Source: Anopheles merus (taxonomy: Eukaryota; Arthropoda; Insecta; Diptera; Culicidae). Taken from it: DNA of 64,000 nucleotides. The position numbers and the translations under genes are program-made. Each line of letters begins with the position of its first letter. Within the stretch, counting starts at the first letter, position 1. Location: the NCBI RefSeq assembly GCF_017562075.2, contig NC_054082.1, positions 44,723,832-44,787,831 on the forward strand. The letters run 5' to 3'. The notes under the pieces were generated by a model. It saw only the letters and a list, made by a program, of their open reading frames with translations, was not told the origin of the DNA and did not search any database. This document shows, one piece after another, positions 24,641 through 37,829 of the stretch.

Positions 24641-25890
24641 GATTGACCTTTTCTCAATAACTTGGTTCTTATAACGCTGGGGTAATTAGACTAGTTGATA
24701 ATTCAACATGAAATCAAATAATTTGGGAACAAATAGAAATTAAAACCCTCTGATGGTTTTTTGTTCAAACAATGAAACGTTTATTCCGATAATTATATCT
24801 GCATCAAGTTCTAGTTATTAACAAATGGACCTTCTTTGACATTGGAAAACTTATGTGTCACGAACTTTTTTTATTACTATTTCAAGTACAGTAGTTTTAT
24901 GTATATCATAACATAGCCATTCGTTCATTCAAGAGGAAAATATTAGAAAAAGGAGTATAAAGGAAACACTGTTAGGACACGCGTTTAAAATAAACGCCAA
25001 ATATAGAATGGTTTTTTAGTTTCCTGTTATATATGATATTTTTCAATGTGATTTGGTTTAACTAACTCAGTGGTATCAAAATCAGTGGTAGGTTGTGCTT
25101 TGTAGTAGGAGTAGACTCTACTATTAATTGCTTGAATATTATATTCTATAGCAGTGGAAGATTAGGAGAATCGGGGGCCCTTAGCGGAAAGACGAGTTGA
25201 GGCCCCTTTAAATGGTAATTGATGACCGGGAGGAGGGGGTACTGGCAGCTGTTGGGGGATTGAACAGTATACTTAAATTGAGTCGGGTATTTAAAATTTA
25301 TCTGAATAACGACCAATTCGCTTCTAAGTAGTTCGGTATTCCAAAGTTATTCTTGTATTGAATTTTGTCATATTACATTCAAAATTAACAGATAAATGAT
25401 CTGAAGAAAGTATGTTGATAATTTAGTCGGGTTGGCTTTTTAAATCCTTTTTAATATTCCTAAAAAAATAACGTTTGGAACTGTGATGTATAAATATGAG
25501 GGAACGGCATTACCCGGTGCTACTCTATTCTTACTGCAATCCATTGCTATGGGCCGAAATATTCTTTTAATGCTTTAGCTTTTTTCCTGTTTACTAGTGT
25601 GGGTGTATTTATATATGAGTGATCGCAGATAACAATTAGATGCGTCCGATCGGGAAGAAGACTGATAGTGAACTGATGAAATTTTAATACGTAAGCGCCT
25701 ATTAGACAAGCCGCAAAAGCCCCTCAAGATCTCAAACATCTCCACAATGAAACAAATTGCTATATTTTAGCCCAAATATTACTTTAGACAAAATGAGCGA
25801 AGATTCGATAAAGTTCAATTTTAGTTTACTAGTTAATTTGACCCGGTTACAGGGTTATGCAAGATAATTTCTGGGGTATATAATAAACCT
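24641..25890. other. Intergenic DNA
   Basis: AT-rich apart from a G-rich patch at about 25160-25260 (GGGGGCCC, GGGAGGAGGGGG, GTTGGGGGATT) that could form G-rich secondary structure. No gene is visible. Confidence 0.35.
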
Positions 25891-25891
25891 G

Positions 25892-25978
25892 CACGGCACG
25901 GTCTATTCGGAACTTGAACCCATGACGGGCATGTTGTTACGTCGTACGAGTTGTCGACTGTACCACCAGACCGGTCCA
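25892..25978 (-). mobile_element. SINE copy, tRNA-related region only
   Basis: Minus-strand start GGACCGGTCTGGTGGTACAG (A box TGGTACAGTCG), then a B box GGTTCAAGTTCC near 25914, ending at CCGTGCC. It is the best preserved head of the family in this window but lacks the body and A-rich tail, so it was truncated at its 3' end by deletion or a later insertion rather than by incomplete reverse transcription. Confidence 0.75.
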
Positions 25979-25984
25979 TTCCCG

Positions 25985-26120
25985 AATAGGTGTTATAATT
26001 AGTCACGAACCTGATCGTGGAGCTGATCCTCACCCCTTACTGATCCTTTTTACTGATCCTGATCTATTCCGGTCGGGAAGTTGATCCCATTCCCATACCG
26101 GATCTGAAAAATATCTTGAC
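25985..26120 (+). repeat. GATCCTGAACC-type minisatellite, left block
   Basis: Degenerate repeats of a CTGATCCTGA/AGCTGATCC core, with CCCATACCGG spacers. The same repeat type continues at 27135-27470, beyond a 1-kb inserted element. Confidence 0.6.
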
Positions 26121-26126
26121 CCTATA

Positions 26127-27132
26127 GGGTAAACGTACCTATAGTACCAATAGTGATGGTATGGCTCTAAAATGTGATAAGATGATTAAGAGCAATTAAG
26201 TAATTTATGTCGTTGTTTAATGTTCCGGTCTTTTAAAAAAGGCTTTAAAAGTTAAATTGGGCCATTCCATTACAGTGATAAAAACACAACATATTTTGTG
26301 AAATGTGTCAATATTCTTCCAAAATCCTTAAGATTTCATAGCGAAACTCATATTTTTGCTAACGTTTTAAATGACCACATAACAATGCAATTATTATTGT
26401 TTTAACACAACTTTCATGAAATGTTATTGATTTACTAAAATTCATTCCTTTTTAACCATATTTTCGCATTTTTATGTGTTTTTTACCATTGTGCCATTAT
26501 AGGTACACAAAAAAGGCATGTTGCTATAGTGGTCATAGTTATAAAATTAGTAATAACCGAACATTTTAGATTTTTTTTTCCGCGATATTGTTAACATTTC
26601 GTATTGTTTACACAAAAATAAGCAACAGAAATGATTTTCCTGAAATCCTGAGAAGCAACAGAAATGAGTGAAAAATCGACCTTGAATCAAGCATACTCTT
26701 ACCGGTTTTGAAGACTACAGTTATAAAGTTTTTTAGTTATTATATTCATCACTAATCACACTTTATACATTTTTACGGTAAATTATGCGAGAAATCAATA
26801 TTATGGATGTGATTCTTACTATTTATAAGAAAACAGCTTCAAACTAAGTTCCATGTGTATTATACACAGTTTTTTAGGTATCTTTGTTTACCAACACTAT
26901 AGTAACACAATACGACGACTATAGGAACCAAACAACCATTACAGGTACAATGAAGTCGTCATAAACATATACTTTTTTTCGTAAATTTGTTGTGTTTGAT
27001 GGTAAAAATGCTTGTGATTGCGAAGATAAAACATATTCCCATTGCTTTCTGATAAAATTTCAATAAATTTACCTTCCTGACACTTTAAATCTATTAAAGC
27101 ACATCTGTACCCCTACATTGATATATTTACCC
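26127..27132. mobile_element. 1-kb non-autonomous DNA element with TA flanks
   Basis: The left end GGGTAAACGTA (from 26127) and the right end inverted, GGGTAAATATA (from 27132), form short inverted repeats flanked by TA on both sides (26125-26126 and 27133-27134). The element splits the minisatellite into two blocks, which supports insertion. Inside, motifs such as CTATAGTACCAA, ATTATAGGTACAC, CTATAGGAACC and ATTACAGGTACA recur near the ends as sub-terminal repeats. No transposase is seen. Confidence 0.5.
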
Positions 27133-27134
27133 TA

Positions 27135-27470
27135 CCGGGACTTAAATTGTATGTGTACCGGTATAACCGCTCCAAAAACCGTATCGGCCTTGGAATTGAT
27201 CCCGAACCCACACCAGAACCTACACTGAACCCATAACGGTCCTGGAACTGATGCTGACTCCATGCAGATCCTGCAACATATACCTTTCGGTACTGGAACT
27301 GAACATCCTACTGATTCTTGAAATGATTAAGATTTCATGTCAGTCATGGAACAAATCCTGATTCCAAGCTCTGATACTACTCCCTTATATATTTCGGGAC
27401 CTGAATAGTACCTGAATCTGACTCGCTAATGGATCCACTGACTGAATGGAATCCAGTCCAGTTTTCCTAT
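27135..27470 (+). repeat. GATCCTGAACC-type minisatellite, right block
   Basis: Degenerate tandem copies of a roughly 30-40-base unit with the core GGTCCTGGAACTGAT.CTGA and CCCATA spacers (for example near 27176-27215, 27229-27260 and 27285-27310). It is the continuation of the left block at 25985-26120. Confidence 0.6.
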
Positions 27471-27489
27471 TTTTATTTCTTGTTGCATC

Positions 27490-27640
27490 GAGGGATCCCG
27501 CGGTACTATCGTCAACTCGGACATTTTAATAACATGCCCATTCCATGGACCGTCGCCCTAATCAAGGATTGACTATCCGGCTAAGTGGTACTACTTATTG
27601 AAAGCCTGTGTAGACCTGCATGACCTATTACTCCTAAAAG
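27490..27640 (+). mobile_element. Decayed SINE copy, plus strand
   Basis: GGTACTATCGTCAACTCGGAC, then TTTTAATAACATGCCC, CCATGGACCGTCGCCC, GATTGACTATCC and TTGAAAGCCTGTGTAGACC follow the same order as the SINE at 10702-10900. The B box has been lost. It points away from the SINE at 25892-25978, so the two face outwards around the minisatellite block. Confidence 0.6.
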
Positions 27641-30635
27641 AAGGTTATTTGTTTCAGTTACTTTTTCGTATAAATGTTTTCGCACCGCTTTCATACATCC
27701 GGATCCAGTTCTTTGGACCACTGATTGGAACATTTTACTTACACGTAGTAGAAGACATTCTTTAGCTATGCTTAAACCAAAAATTAGGCCCATGCATAGA
27801 AAAATCTCGAAAGACCACGGAAAAATGTTCAATTATTAAAATCAGACTGTAACATCATTCTTCTCCATACCTTTCAAAACACTAAAAACTAAGTCGTAGT
27901 TGCGTTTTCTATCGTCGATGTGGTTGTCATTGTATGGATGTAAAGTAAGCAAAAAAACATCCAAGCTACCGCTGGAAAGTAACGCTGATCAGCCTTCACT
28001 AGAATTTTATAATAGAGAAGAGATTTCATGCATCAGTCCGTCTCTCTGACCTCTACTCCCGTACTGAATGTGTCGCCCTGTTTGACTGACACACAAATTA
28101 GGTTATTCTATTTCAAGGGCTCGTATAAGTACATCGGGAAAACGCCGGTTGAGATAACATGATATATTGGAAGGACTTTCAGTACGGTCCAGCCTCTAGC
28201 ATAGCTGAAACTCGCACCAAAAAGCTTACGATATTTACAGCTAACCATTGCTTTCACGACGTTCCCAGGAATATCATAACGGATGATGAAGTAGGTCTAA
28301 GCGGTGCATGCACCTAAGCTTCACGCGTCCTAACGACATAGCCATCAACGCGAAGCAGGAAACATCGACCGACAAATTTGCCTCATAATAAGGGGTTTCC
28401 GTTAATTTTATGGCCTTTGAAAACTTTAAATGAACGATGGTAGAAAACTTCTACCATGCTTCTACTACGTTCCAAGTGGTCTAAAAAGATCTGAACATGA
28501 AGTAGCACACAATTCAAAAGCATCCTATCACACCCTTTCAAAAACTCAATAAAGACGATTAGGGTGATTTTTTATTTACTCGACAATGGGTTTGATTATC
28601 ATTCTCGACCCAAACCAGAACAAAAATTAACGGACATTGTTCCTTCTCTCCAATTCGCTTTCAAATAAATGGTTTTTTTTCCATCACAAAAGTTTAGCAT
28701 CATTAAAATTTCAAGATTCCTTTAAAAATGTCTCTGACAATGCTGATAGTACCTTTATATTGGATTGTTAGAGAACTTACTGCAATTACAGTGTTTCGTC
28801 TTCATTACGCTCGCATTTTGGGCACCATTCTTCCACTTAAAGCCTAAAACTGAAAGGATCGTTTGCGTAAAGAACGATTTGATCGTGCATTTAATTAACA
28901 TTCCATTAGCTGAAATGAGGAAGTGTAGTGGGAAAGAAGTAACGAACCATCGAAGAAGAAACTTCCCAAGAAAAGTGAAAAATAGCAGCAAGGAAGCAGG
29001 ATGTCACCAACACTAATTATCTCACTTCTACAAACAACGAAAGGAAACATCCGGAAGGAAGACACCAAACAACCAGGGCGAGATTCCATGGACAAATTTG
29101 TGTTTTATTTTTATTGGTTTTTAACGTTCTTGAAACGTTTACGGCTCTGGTTATCAAACTAAATGAAATCCTTACGATTTGTTATCGTAAGCACCAATCG
29201 AAAGAACATCATTGTAGGTGAATTATGTGTTTATCGATAGGATCTTTATGTTTAGTCTTTATTTGGTGGAGAACTGCAATCACTGGTATAAAGATGTAGC
29301 CAAAGCTAAGCAACCAATCTGATAAATATGATCTTCCGTTAAGAAAGATTAACGTTAACTACTCACACTGAAAGTTAGGAGTCCATTTTCAAGGTTCGTC
29401 CGCGGGATATATTTCATTTACTAGATTTCTTGCTTAACATTTTTGTGCGATAAGTCCGTGTTCAAACTTTTGCATCATGCACCAAACAACCCCCTTCCAG
29501 CGTATGATTTCCATTGTAAGCAAATGCAATCCGTGTCAACACCATGCAACACGCAACAACCAACGGCGATGGTTTTCGGTCAACCGACTGTGCACACCAC
29601 GGTACACAGATTTTCCCATGACAATTTACAAAACAAGCGTTCACTTCATTACAAAAATGTTCGCCCGCTGGAATGAAAATAGAATCAACGCGATGAGTTT
29701 AGCACGGCTACGTACGTGAATTTTTGCTGGTAAGCATTGCTGTGGGTTTCTCCCAGCCCTGTTCTGTTCTGCATTCAGCTTTGAGCGGTTTGACGGCAAA
29801 GTTGATAGCACCCGAAAAAGCCAGCTGAAACAGCGTGAGCTTGCTGTACACAGCAAAAACAAAATTGTATCCTGTGTCGCCCAATTTCGATCTCCTTTCC
29901 GTCCTGCATACTGTACGCCTTGCCTAAATCCTCAACGTCCCTGGGCTGCAATGAGGCTTCTCTGACGGTGGAAGGCTCTTTGAGTGTTGGTTGTTAACGC
30001 TTTAACCGTTAAGGTTTGCGCTTACCATCAAACTCATGTGTGAGCCGTTATACGGTAAAATTTGCCCCACTGATTTTGGGAACGGTGGAATTTTAGATTT
30101 CCCTTCGTAAACTGGCTCGTGAATGTGGGTTGGTAAACCCGCGCACCAACACAAAGTCATAGTCCAAAGCAAACAGCAACAGATGATGATTTTATTTCCT
30201 GCGCACGGTACACAGCTGTCGGCAGTGGCAAATGTGACCGACTTCCTGTAGCGACCTGGTGTAATGGATAAGGCCGGCACCCAATGATGGTTTACACGCC
30301 TCGTGGAAGAATTTTCACCACACACCGAGCGCACCGAAACCGTCCAGTTGGCAGGTGGGCCAGGTGAGATGAGGAAAGATGAAAACCCAATTTAACGTTT
30401 CCTCTCCTCCATGCGTGTATGCGTTCCGCGGGATATATTTAATTTTTGTGAGTCGTTTGCCATTTCACGTACTTTTAACACAAAGCAAAAAGGATGGAAA
30501 AGGTCTACGCAGTGCTATTCACACAATATTTGCACAGTGAGCTAAATAATGAAGATACATTGGAATAAAAAGGTAGGTTGCCGTGAAGGTTGCACAGGAA
30601 CCTTAGCTGTTGGGGTTGAAATAACTTCCATGCTT
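27641..30635. other. Intergenic DNA without supported genes
   Basis: Mixed composition; 29400-30400 is richer in GC than its surroundings and holds several short open frames on both strands without recognisable domains. This may be regulatory DNA or an unannotated exon region; I cannot tell. Confidence 0.3.
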
Positions 30636-30638
30636 CAT

Positions 30639-30719
30639 TTAATATAATAATAGTAATAATATTAATAGTAATAATTATAATAATTATATTAATAATAATA
30701 TTATTATTATTATTATTAA
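30639..30719. repeat. (AAT)n/(ATT)n simple repeat
   Basis: About 80 bases of AAT units turning into ATT units around 30690-30700, so the two halves are self-complementary. Confidence 0.9.
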
Positions 30720-33700
30720 AATGACATAAACAAAACGAAATGTTTGTTTAGTTTCTGCGAGCATCATTTATGCTCTGAAGCATAAAAGCTCTAGTTTGAT
30801 TTCGTAGATTTTTTAAACAGCAATTCAATTGGTTTCAGTAGCTGAAAATAACGATTTTTATTTTATAGGCATAAGTGATTCATTATGTGAAATCGTGTAC
30901 ACACAAACATAAAAAAGTGCCTCACAATCACTTTCATCGGCTTTGCACGTGTTTGCATGTACATGTGCATGTAGCTTTTAGTGTGCTGTTCGTAAAGTCC
31001 AGCTCTTACTAGAGCGTAAAAAATCATTCTCTGTAAAGCGTTGCGCTGATCTTCTTCTTTTATGGCACAAGGCTTGGGCTGATAGATGAGCGTAAAAAAG
31101 TTTCGCGTATTAATCACTCCAAAAAGCGCAAACGTTTTCCATTTTTCAAATGAGTTTCAAAAACCCCAAACCCCGTATGCTATCATGAAAGCTCCCAAAT
31201 GACTGCATCCAGTTTTGCAGCACCATCTAGGCATATACGCAAAATGAACGCTGTTTATTGCTCATGCTTTCATGGCGCAAAAACACTTTCCCTCCTGTAC
31301 GATAAAAAAACGTTTCCCGTTAGTATGGTGTGTGGGTGAGTATGATGGTAAAGGAAGTCTTTTTACCTTCATTCAAACACGATTTCGTAGACCATACGGA
31401 TGGCGCGTTTCCGTAAAACGATTTAAGCACACACATTTTGAAAGTTGAATTTTTGTTTGACTTATTTTACCATGTTTTACACACATGCATAAAAAATGTC
31501 CCTCACACTTTCATCAGCTTGACAGAATCATGTGATAACCATGTGAATAACTGCATTTGAGACTATTCGATGCCTTTGTTATTTTAAGACAATTAAGACA
31601 AAACAAATAGTTAACTGCTGCTCTACAGGTCTTTCCTGCATTAATTTTAATGATTGTTGTTCAAAGGGTTGGAAACCATGGAAACCAAAATTGTTAACAG
31701 ACCTTAACATTGAACTGTGACACAAATTGTACAAAAACTCTATTAATTAATCCAAAACTACAAAATATGTTTCGCTTTCATGTAAAAAATGTGCATAAAA
31801 TTCCCAAAAAACATTGCAGATCAAATATTACACGAAAATAATTCAATCATGTTCATCCAAGTACGCTATTTTTTCTGCCGTTTTAGTTAAGTGAGTACCA
31901 AACGGTTATCACTTAATTAGAGCGCTGCTTCAGTACAAACAGCGCGTAGCATAAACCTCTTGAAACCGTTGTAGACATTCAGGACGTGTTTTATTCAGCA
32001 GCATTTATGGGTACATCTTGCTAGGTGTGATTCTTTCTTTCCTTCCGAGACAGTCATCGAGCTCACACTACCATGAATCGTAAAACACTAGCACACCAAA
32101 CACTAAAGAAGCTTATGCATGAGCAAAGCCGTTAAATGAAATGGCTTCTTCAGTGGAAATGCTTATGGTGTCTAATTCAGCAAACATGGTGGATGCGCCG
32201 TCGTCTTTCCTTTTCTTTGCAATTCTGCTGCTTCTGATGGGCTGATATCATAGAATGAAGACAAATAAGATTTTGCTGTATTTCACAGCTTGGGATGTTA
32301 CATTTTTAAGTATAAGGCTCGTGCTTTTTTCCCATATTTTATAAATACCCTTAATAAGAATTATTTTAAAGCGTTTATATATATTGTCTTAAAACATTGG
32401 TATCAAAATAATCGCCAATCATAACTATTTTAAGACAACTTGCTTCTTTACGCCCTTGATGTCCTTGATCACCGACATATAATTTATTCACTATGTCTGA
32501 TGTCTTAGTCCTCAGATAAAATGCTTTTACTGTAAGTTCCATCCTTTGTTGTGCTTCTAGTTTAAAATAGTGCGATATAAATTCCCACCACTTTCGCCTT
32601 ACATAATTTATTAACTAAAATTTTATCATTTTATTGAACAATCTAACAGGATTTTGCGAATCAACTTAATGACGTAGGACACTTCTGCCAATATTATACT
32701 AATACTACACGATCATAATTCTGGTTGCATGATAAAAAACCAATATAATGATTTATGGACTCTACCTTTTCAAATACAGTGTTAAGTAAAGTAACATGGC
32801 AATGCTTCAAAATGTTACTTTATAATAAGCCGCTTTTAATATTGCATTTTTTTTAAACGTCAATGTATCTGTTCTTATATGAACTATACCAACAAATTTG
32901 CTGCGTTTTATGATTTTCGCCATGGTTCGATCCAATTAACACATTTTTTATTCTCTTTTGCCACCCTTTCAAGTAAGGGTTTTTTGCATTACCTCAGTTG
33001 ATTAAAACATAGAAATAAAATAATGTGCTACCTCACTTACCTTGCAGCTTACGGGAGTGAAGAAAGCACAAAAAAGGCAAACGCAACGGACGGAAGGTAT
33101 CTCATTACGTAAAATTAAGTAATAAATTGAGCGTAGCAATACTTGGGATGTTTTCAGCCTCATAATTCCTTAAATAGTCACAGTCTGGCCTATTCAAAAC
33201 GGTCTAATGCTGTTGATTGTATTTTGGGTTCTATAGGATTGGGTCTTTAGAAACGCAACGTGTTTTCCGCCCATTTTTCGTCACGTTGTATCTATTCCTT
33301 TGTTTTATTTTTCCTGTTTCCCTTTTCCATTTTTCTGTTTCGCTCCCTTTTTAAATATTCTGTCCCGTTGCTCACCGTCCTAATTGCTCATTGTTTTAAT
33401 TATATTATCGCATCTTAAATTCACAGGAGAAATGGTAACAATTTGCTAGGGGGATGCGAGGAAATGTCATGTTTTATTCATTTATTTATTATTTATTTAT
33501 TTTTTTCTTTTATTGAACATTTCACTGTGTATTGTATGTACTATGCGCATATACAGGGTCTATTGATGAGACATGTTCCAGTCCGAAATTGATGCGAAAT
33601 TCCAGTCCAGTACGACACTACAATTGCACATTAGCTCTCTGCAATGGCTGCAATTAGTTTTGGCACAATCGAAAAACAAACAAAGAATAATCATGCTGCC

Positions 33701-36700
33701 TTTCATCCCCCTTTAAAGTTATCCGTAGAGCAAATAAAAAGGGTAAAAATACTCCGGCCCGCTTGATTAATGGTTTGTTGCTGCCCTTTTTCCGGACGAT
33801 GTGGCCAGTAATGGGAAAACTTCAGGGTTCTCCATATTATTTTCCAAACCCCCAAAAATTTGAAGCGAAGTGGAAAATTGAGGAGGTTGGGTTGATGAAT
33901 ATGCCCGTATTAACGGTGGAAGTTTTCTATGTGCATGATGCTTCTGAAACTGCTTCCTGTTCGTAATGACAAAACTCGTTTTGCCAATGAAACACAAAGG
34001 GTTTGCTAAGTATTATTTTCGTACATTTATTTAATGAAACAGGTCGTTTGGAGCACTTTCAATAGTATAATTATTCTATTACACAACCATATTAAGATAC
34101 GTTGTTTAATGTGCCGGAAGTGAATGCAATTTGTATTTTGCCTTGGTGTAACTATGTTAATTTTTTTACCTTATGCTTCGCATCGATAATTACGCTTAAA
34201 ATGTCGTTGATTTGACAAATATTTCCCTCTAATACTACATTTGAATCTGTCTAAATAGAACTATGTATAGCGAATATGGTCATCTTAACATAAAAAATAA
34301 CAAAATTTCTAACCTGATAATTATTTGTTTTTTTATTCAGTAGGAACTGCTTCGGTTGAATTGCCTAATTCTGAAAATAATTATATTTCTTATGAATGTT
34401 GATTCTCGTAATAAATTATAACTATTTTAAGGCTATTTCAGCAAAGTATATAACCATTTAATAACCATTTTAATTCTCTTGCGTATTCGCTTATTCATTT
34501 GTTTTCTATTCTGTCGCTAATGGACCGCGATTTATCTCCTGCAAAAATATTGAAAAAAAGAAGAAACTAAAAGAAAAACGAAATATGTGCAGAAAGAAGC
34601 AAATGATTAATACTTAACATGTAAAGTAATATTAGTGAAGTTATTTCTAAATCTACTTCTTCTTTAGTTATCCACCATAAGTGTATAATATTTGTGCACT
34701 TTTATTTTGTTTAAATGCTAGGACAATATCAAATACTCAATCTCAAATTTGTACTTAAAAATTGATGCCCTAGACATTTCAATTAAATCTTTTCATTTAG
34801 TGGATGTGCAGGCCGATACCTTGTTATAGACGCTTCCCGCTACAATTCTTTTCGTCCTTTTATCAAACTTAATACGCGAATTTTTTCTAAATTTGAAATG
34901 CTGAAATAACGTTGCTTCGTCAGCCTTACCGTCAGCACACGGGCAACCGATGACATTCACGCCATAACCGGATAATGACGTTCATCCCGTGGGTTTGTTT
35001 CAGCTGGTTGCCACTGCAATTACTGTAACAGGAAGTGAAAATTTGTCCAAGCGATAAATTCCATCCTGTTTCTCGGCACAGAACGCGCTAGTTCACAGGC
35101 CAGAAGAAAAAAATATACAACAACTTCCCAACATGAATCGACAGTGGTTGCAACCGAAGGCTGCAGCTGTTGGGGCGGAGATTTACACATCCCTTTTCGG
35201 CCAAGGCAACACGGTAACCAGCAGTCTGTCGATGGCCTGTCAAGACTAACGAATACCATCTCGGTAGCACAACCGTTCTTCCATTTTGCTGATGGTTGCA
35301 TAAACTTCCCTTAAATTGTCACCTAGCTACCAGCAAATTTTTCCACAAGCCCACTAAAATGCAACCCTTTGCCGCCGTGGACATACCTTTAAAATGCACG
35401 TTGGTGAGAAAGAGATTTGGAGCATTCCAACATGGGTCCAACTGCCCAGCCTAAGCTGTGTGCAATCCGTGCGCTTTGCGGGAAATTGATGCACCCGTCC
35501 ATGTCTGTACCCTATGGCCCGAAGGCACGTACACAGCCAGTACGTGTTGCTTGCCGTCATTCCGGGTTCTAGTATAAACGAGTGGTACGTAGTTGTTGTT
35601 GCGGCTGCTGATGCTGATGCTATTGCTGCCTATGTCTAGCCACCGGAACGAATAGCGGGTGGAAAAGTGAAAAAGACCCGTATCGGAAAACGATGAGGTT
35701 TGAAAATCCTAACTCTGTACTCTCGGCCGCCTTAACTCATCCGACCTGGTTACAGGCAAACGATGAACCGAACAGGCTTCTAACACACAGGAGCGTATCG
35801 CTGTGCAGATTGTTGTGGAAAAGTGGGTAGCGGTAAATTGCTAGTTTAAAATACAAATCACGATTTCGAATGCGGTTGCTGCGTCTCTCGTTTCTGTTCC
35901 ACAACTCACCGACTCTTAGTCTGAATTCATGTCGTAGTATGTGGCGCAAAACCAGTCCTCGGCAGTGCCTTCACAGTCTGGCCGGAAGATCTCGACATAC
36001 ACTCGTCCGGCTTTCGGTCAGAAGAGGAAAACAATCTGGTCTGTGTCCTGTCAGGTGTTATTTGCTGCAGTGTGAAACTATGTGTATGACTCACGTGGCT
36101 TGAAACCTGTTAGGGAGGAACAGTGCCGGTCTTTGGAAAACGTTTTCCAACAACCCAAATAGGGTTGACGATAGCCTCATTTCCGGCCGTAATTCAAAAA
36201 AGTTACATCTGAAACATAACCCTTCTCACTTGTCTTTAGCCTTTTAAAAGCTTCCCATTTGAAGTTATGAATCTTTAAATAATAAAAAGCATTTTACAAC
36301 TAAAATTGCAAAAGCATCAAAGTTTCAATTCACTGCCTTGTTGGAGCACCAACGCACCAGATTTTACCGAACAAATTAGGAATATACAGAGTTTATTCGT
36401 GTGTGAATCGTATATTTTCTGCACTCCCAATAAAAATAATGTCATACGATGGCAAATTATTGATATTTTGACAGGTGCTGGCAACGTTATCCTGTTTCAC
36501 TAGCTGAGCTGGATGATCTTTTCAGCTTGGTGTACATGTTCGAAGGTAATCTAATTGGATTACTAACCAGACGCCCCTATTCTTCCAGATTGCCTTTAGG
36601 AAGTAGCTGGGGATGGTTCGTGTTTGTTCCTCCTGCTTTCTCACCAACAACAGGCTCACAAAGCCTTCAGTATCATGTTACAGCATGTTGCTGATAAAGC

Positions 36701-36925
36701 TGAATACATACGTGCATCGTTAATCTCGGACATTCGATACGGTCACGCGTACTGCATTAACTCTATCGAATGGAAATGTCCTTCGGAGTTATCTCTGTTG
36801 CAATCGCTTCCTAAAGCATCTCGAGGCTATTAAACACCTAGATAACCTTTGAAAAGCGCTACAGACAACATAACTAATGGCATGTTATACAGTCTTTTTT
36901 TTTTTCATTACACATAATGTTTTTG
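30720..36925. other. Intergenic DNA without supported genes
   Basis: AT-rich, with a short ATTT simple repeat at 33478-33507. The interval 34920-36120 is noticeably richer in GC and more complex in sequence, including a GCTGATGCTGATGCTATTGC run near 35610, and could be a cis-regulatory island. No open frame shows a domain. Confidence 0.3.
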
Positions 36926-36956
36926 GCTGAGTGGTTAAGCGGCATGACATATTAAC
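36926..36956 (+). other. tRNA-like 5' fragment (A box only)
   Basis: TTGGCTGAGTGGTTAAGCGG resembles the start of a Ser or Leu tRNA and contains the A box TGGCTGAGTGG. No B box, T-arm or acceptor closure follows, so it is not a functional tRNA gene; it may be a tRNA-derived relic. Confidence 0.35.
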
Positions 36957-37149
36957 AATTAGTTATTCTACAATCAAAGGTAGTTCTTTCAAAATATCTT
37001 GATCAATTTGCGGTGTTGATATAAATTGCGGACAGCTTCAAACTCCGGATAATAAGTTTTTTTTTTTTAATTTCGTTATATCCAGTTCCTGGCCACGCCA
37101 AATTTAAATTTTCTAAGGTTGTCATGTTGTTCTAGAACAAATAAAAAAT

Positions 37150-37825
37150 ATGTCTAACCTCTGGGGTCACGATGAATAAATATCGCAGTTTTGAATCAAA
37201 CTGATTCCAAAGTAATTTCATCTATAATGTCCATTAATCTGGTCCAGGTCCAGATATGTTTTGCAGTAACATTTGAATTTATTGTAGAGGTAGTTTCCGT
37301 GAAAATATCAGTGTTTTATTAAATTAAGTGTCATTTTTACTAAAACTCTTGCTTAATTCTGTCTGGAACTCGAAGCAAGATTTTAATTTTGTTTAAATTC
37401 AGGCAAGTCGAAGTAAATTTTGATCGATTAGTTAAAAATATTCTTTGGCAGTGCTAAATAACAACAAAACAACAATATTTGAAGACAGAAGTGACCAATG
37501 GCCTAAATGGCCGTACGGGGCGGATCGTCAATTCGTGCAGCAGTACTTTAATTCAACGCATCTACCAGTAAAAAATAAAACCAGTAACCAACCCCAGTGG
37601 GCAGTAACATCGTCATCCAGTTGGTCTAAGAGGACACTGATACCTACAATTGGGTGTTCGAACCTTAAAAGAAGTTAAAAATTAAAAACATGTAGTGTGT
37701 ATGAGAATGTGAAGATTATAGTAGATATTTGGAGGCTGTCTGCTAATTGAATCGAAACGTCCGTAATTTAAAACATGAGCTCAAAACTGTCAGGAATATG
37801 AATCAAAATATCGACCGGTGCAAAC
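37150..37825 (+). repeat. Diverged dispersed segment, second copy
   Basis: Partner of 10462-11065 in the same orientation. The conserved blocks are about 37190-37395 and 37660-37825. Between them, about 37400-37655, is unrelated sequence where the other copy has a SINE; it contains a B-box-like GTTCGAACC near 37657. No coding potential. Confidence 0.55.
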
Positions 37826-37829
37826 GACC

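Noticed and set aside
30002..30334. 110-codon minus-strand open frame in a GC-richer patch
   Set aside because: No recognisable motif and overlapped by competing frames; length alone is not evidence here.
36926..36990. Possible tRNA-Ser or tRNA-Leu gene
   Set aside because: Only the D-arm/A-box part fits. There is no B box, anticodon arm or closing acceptor stem.
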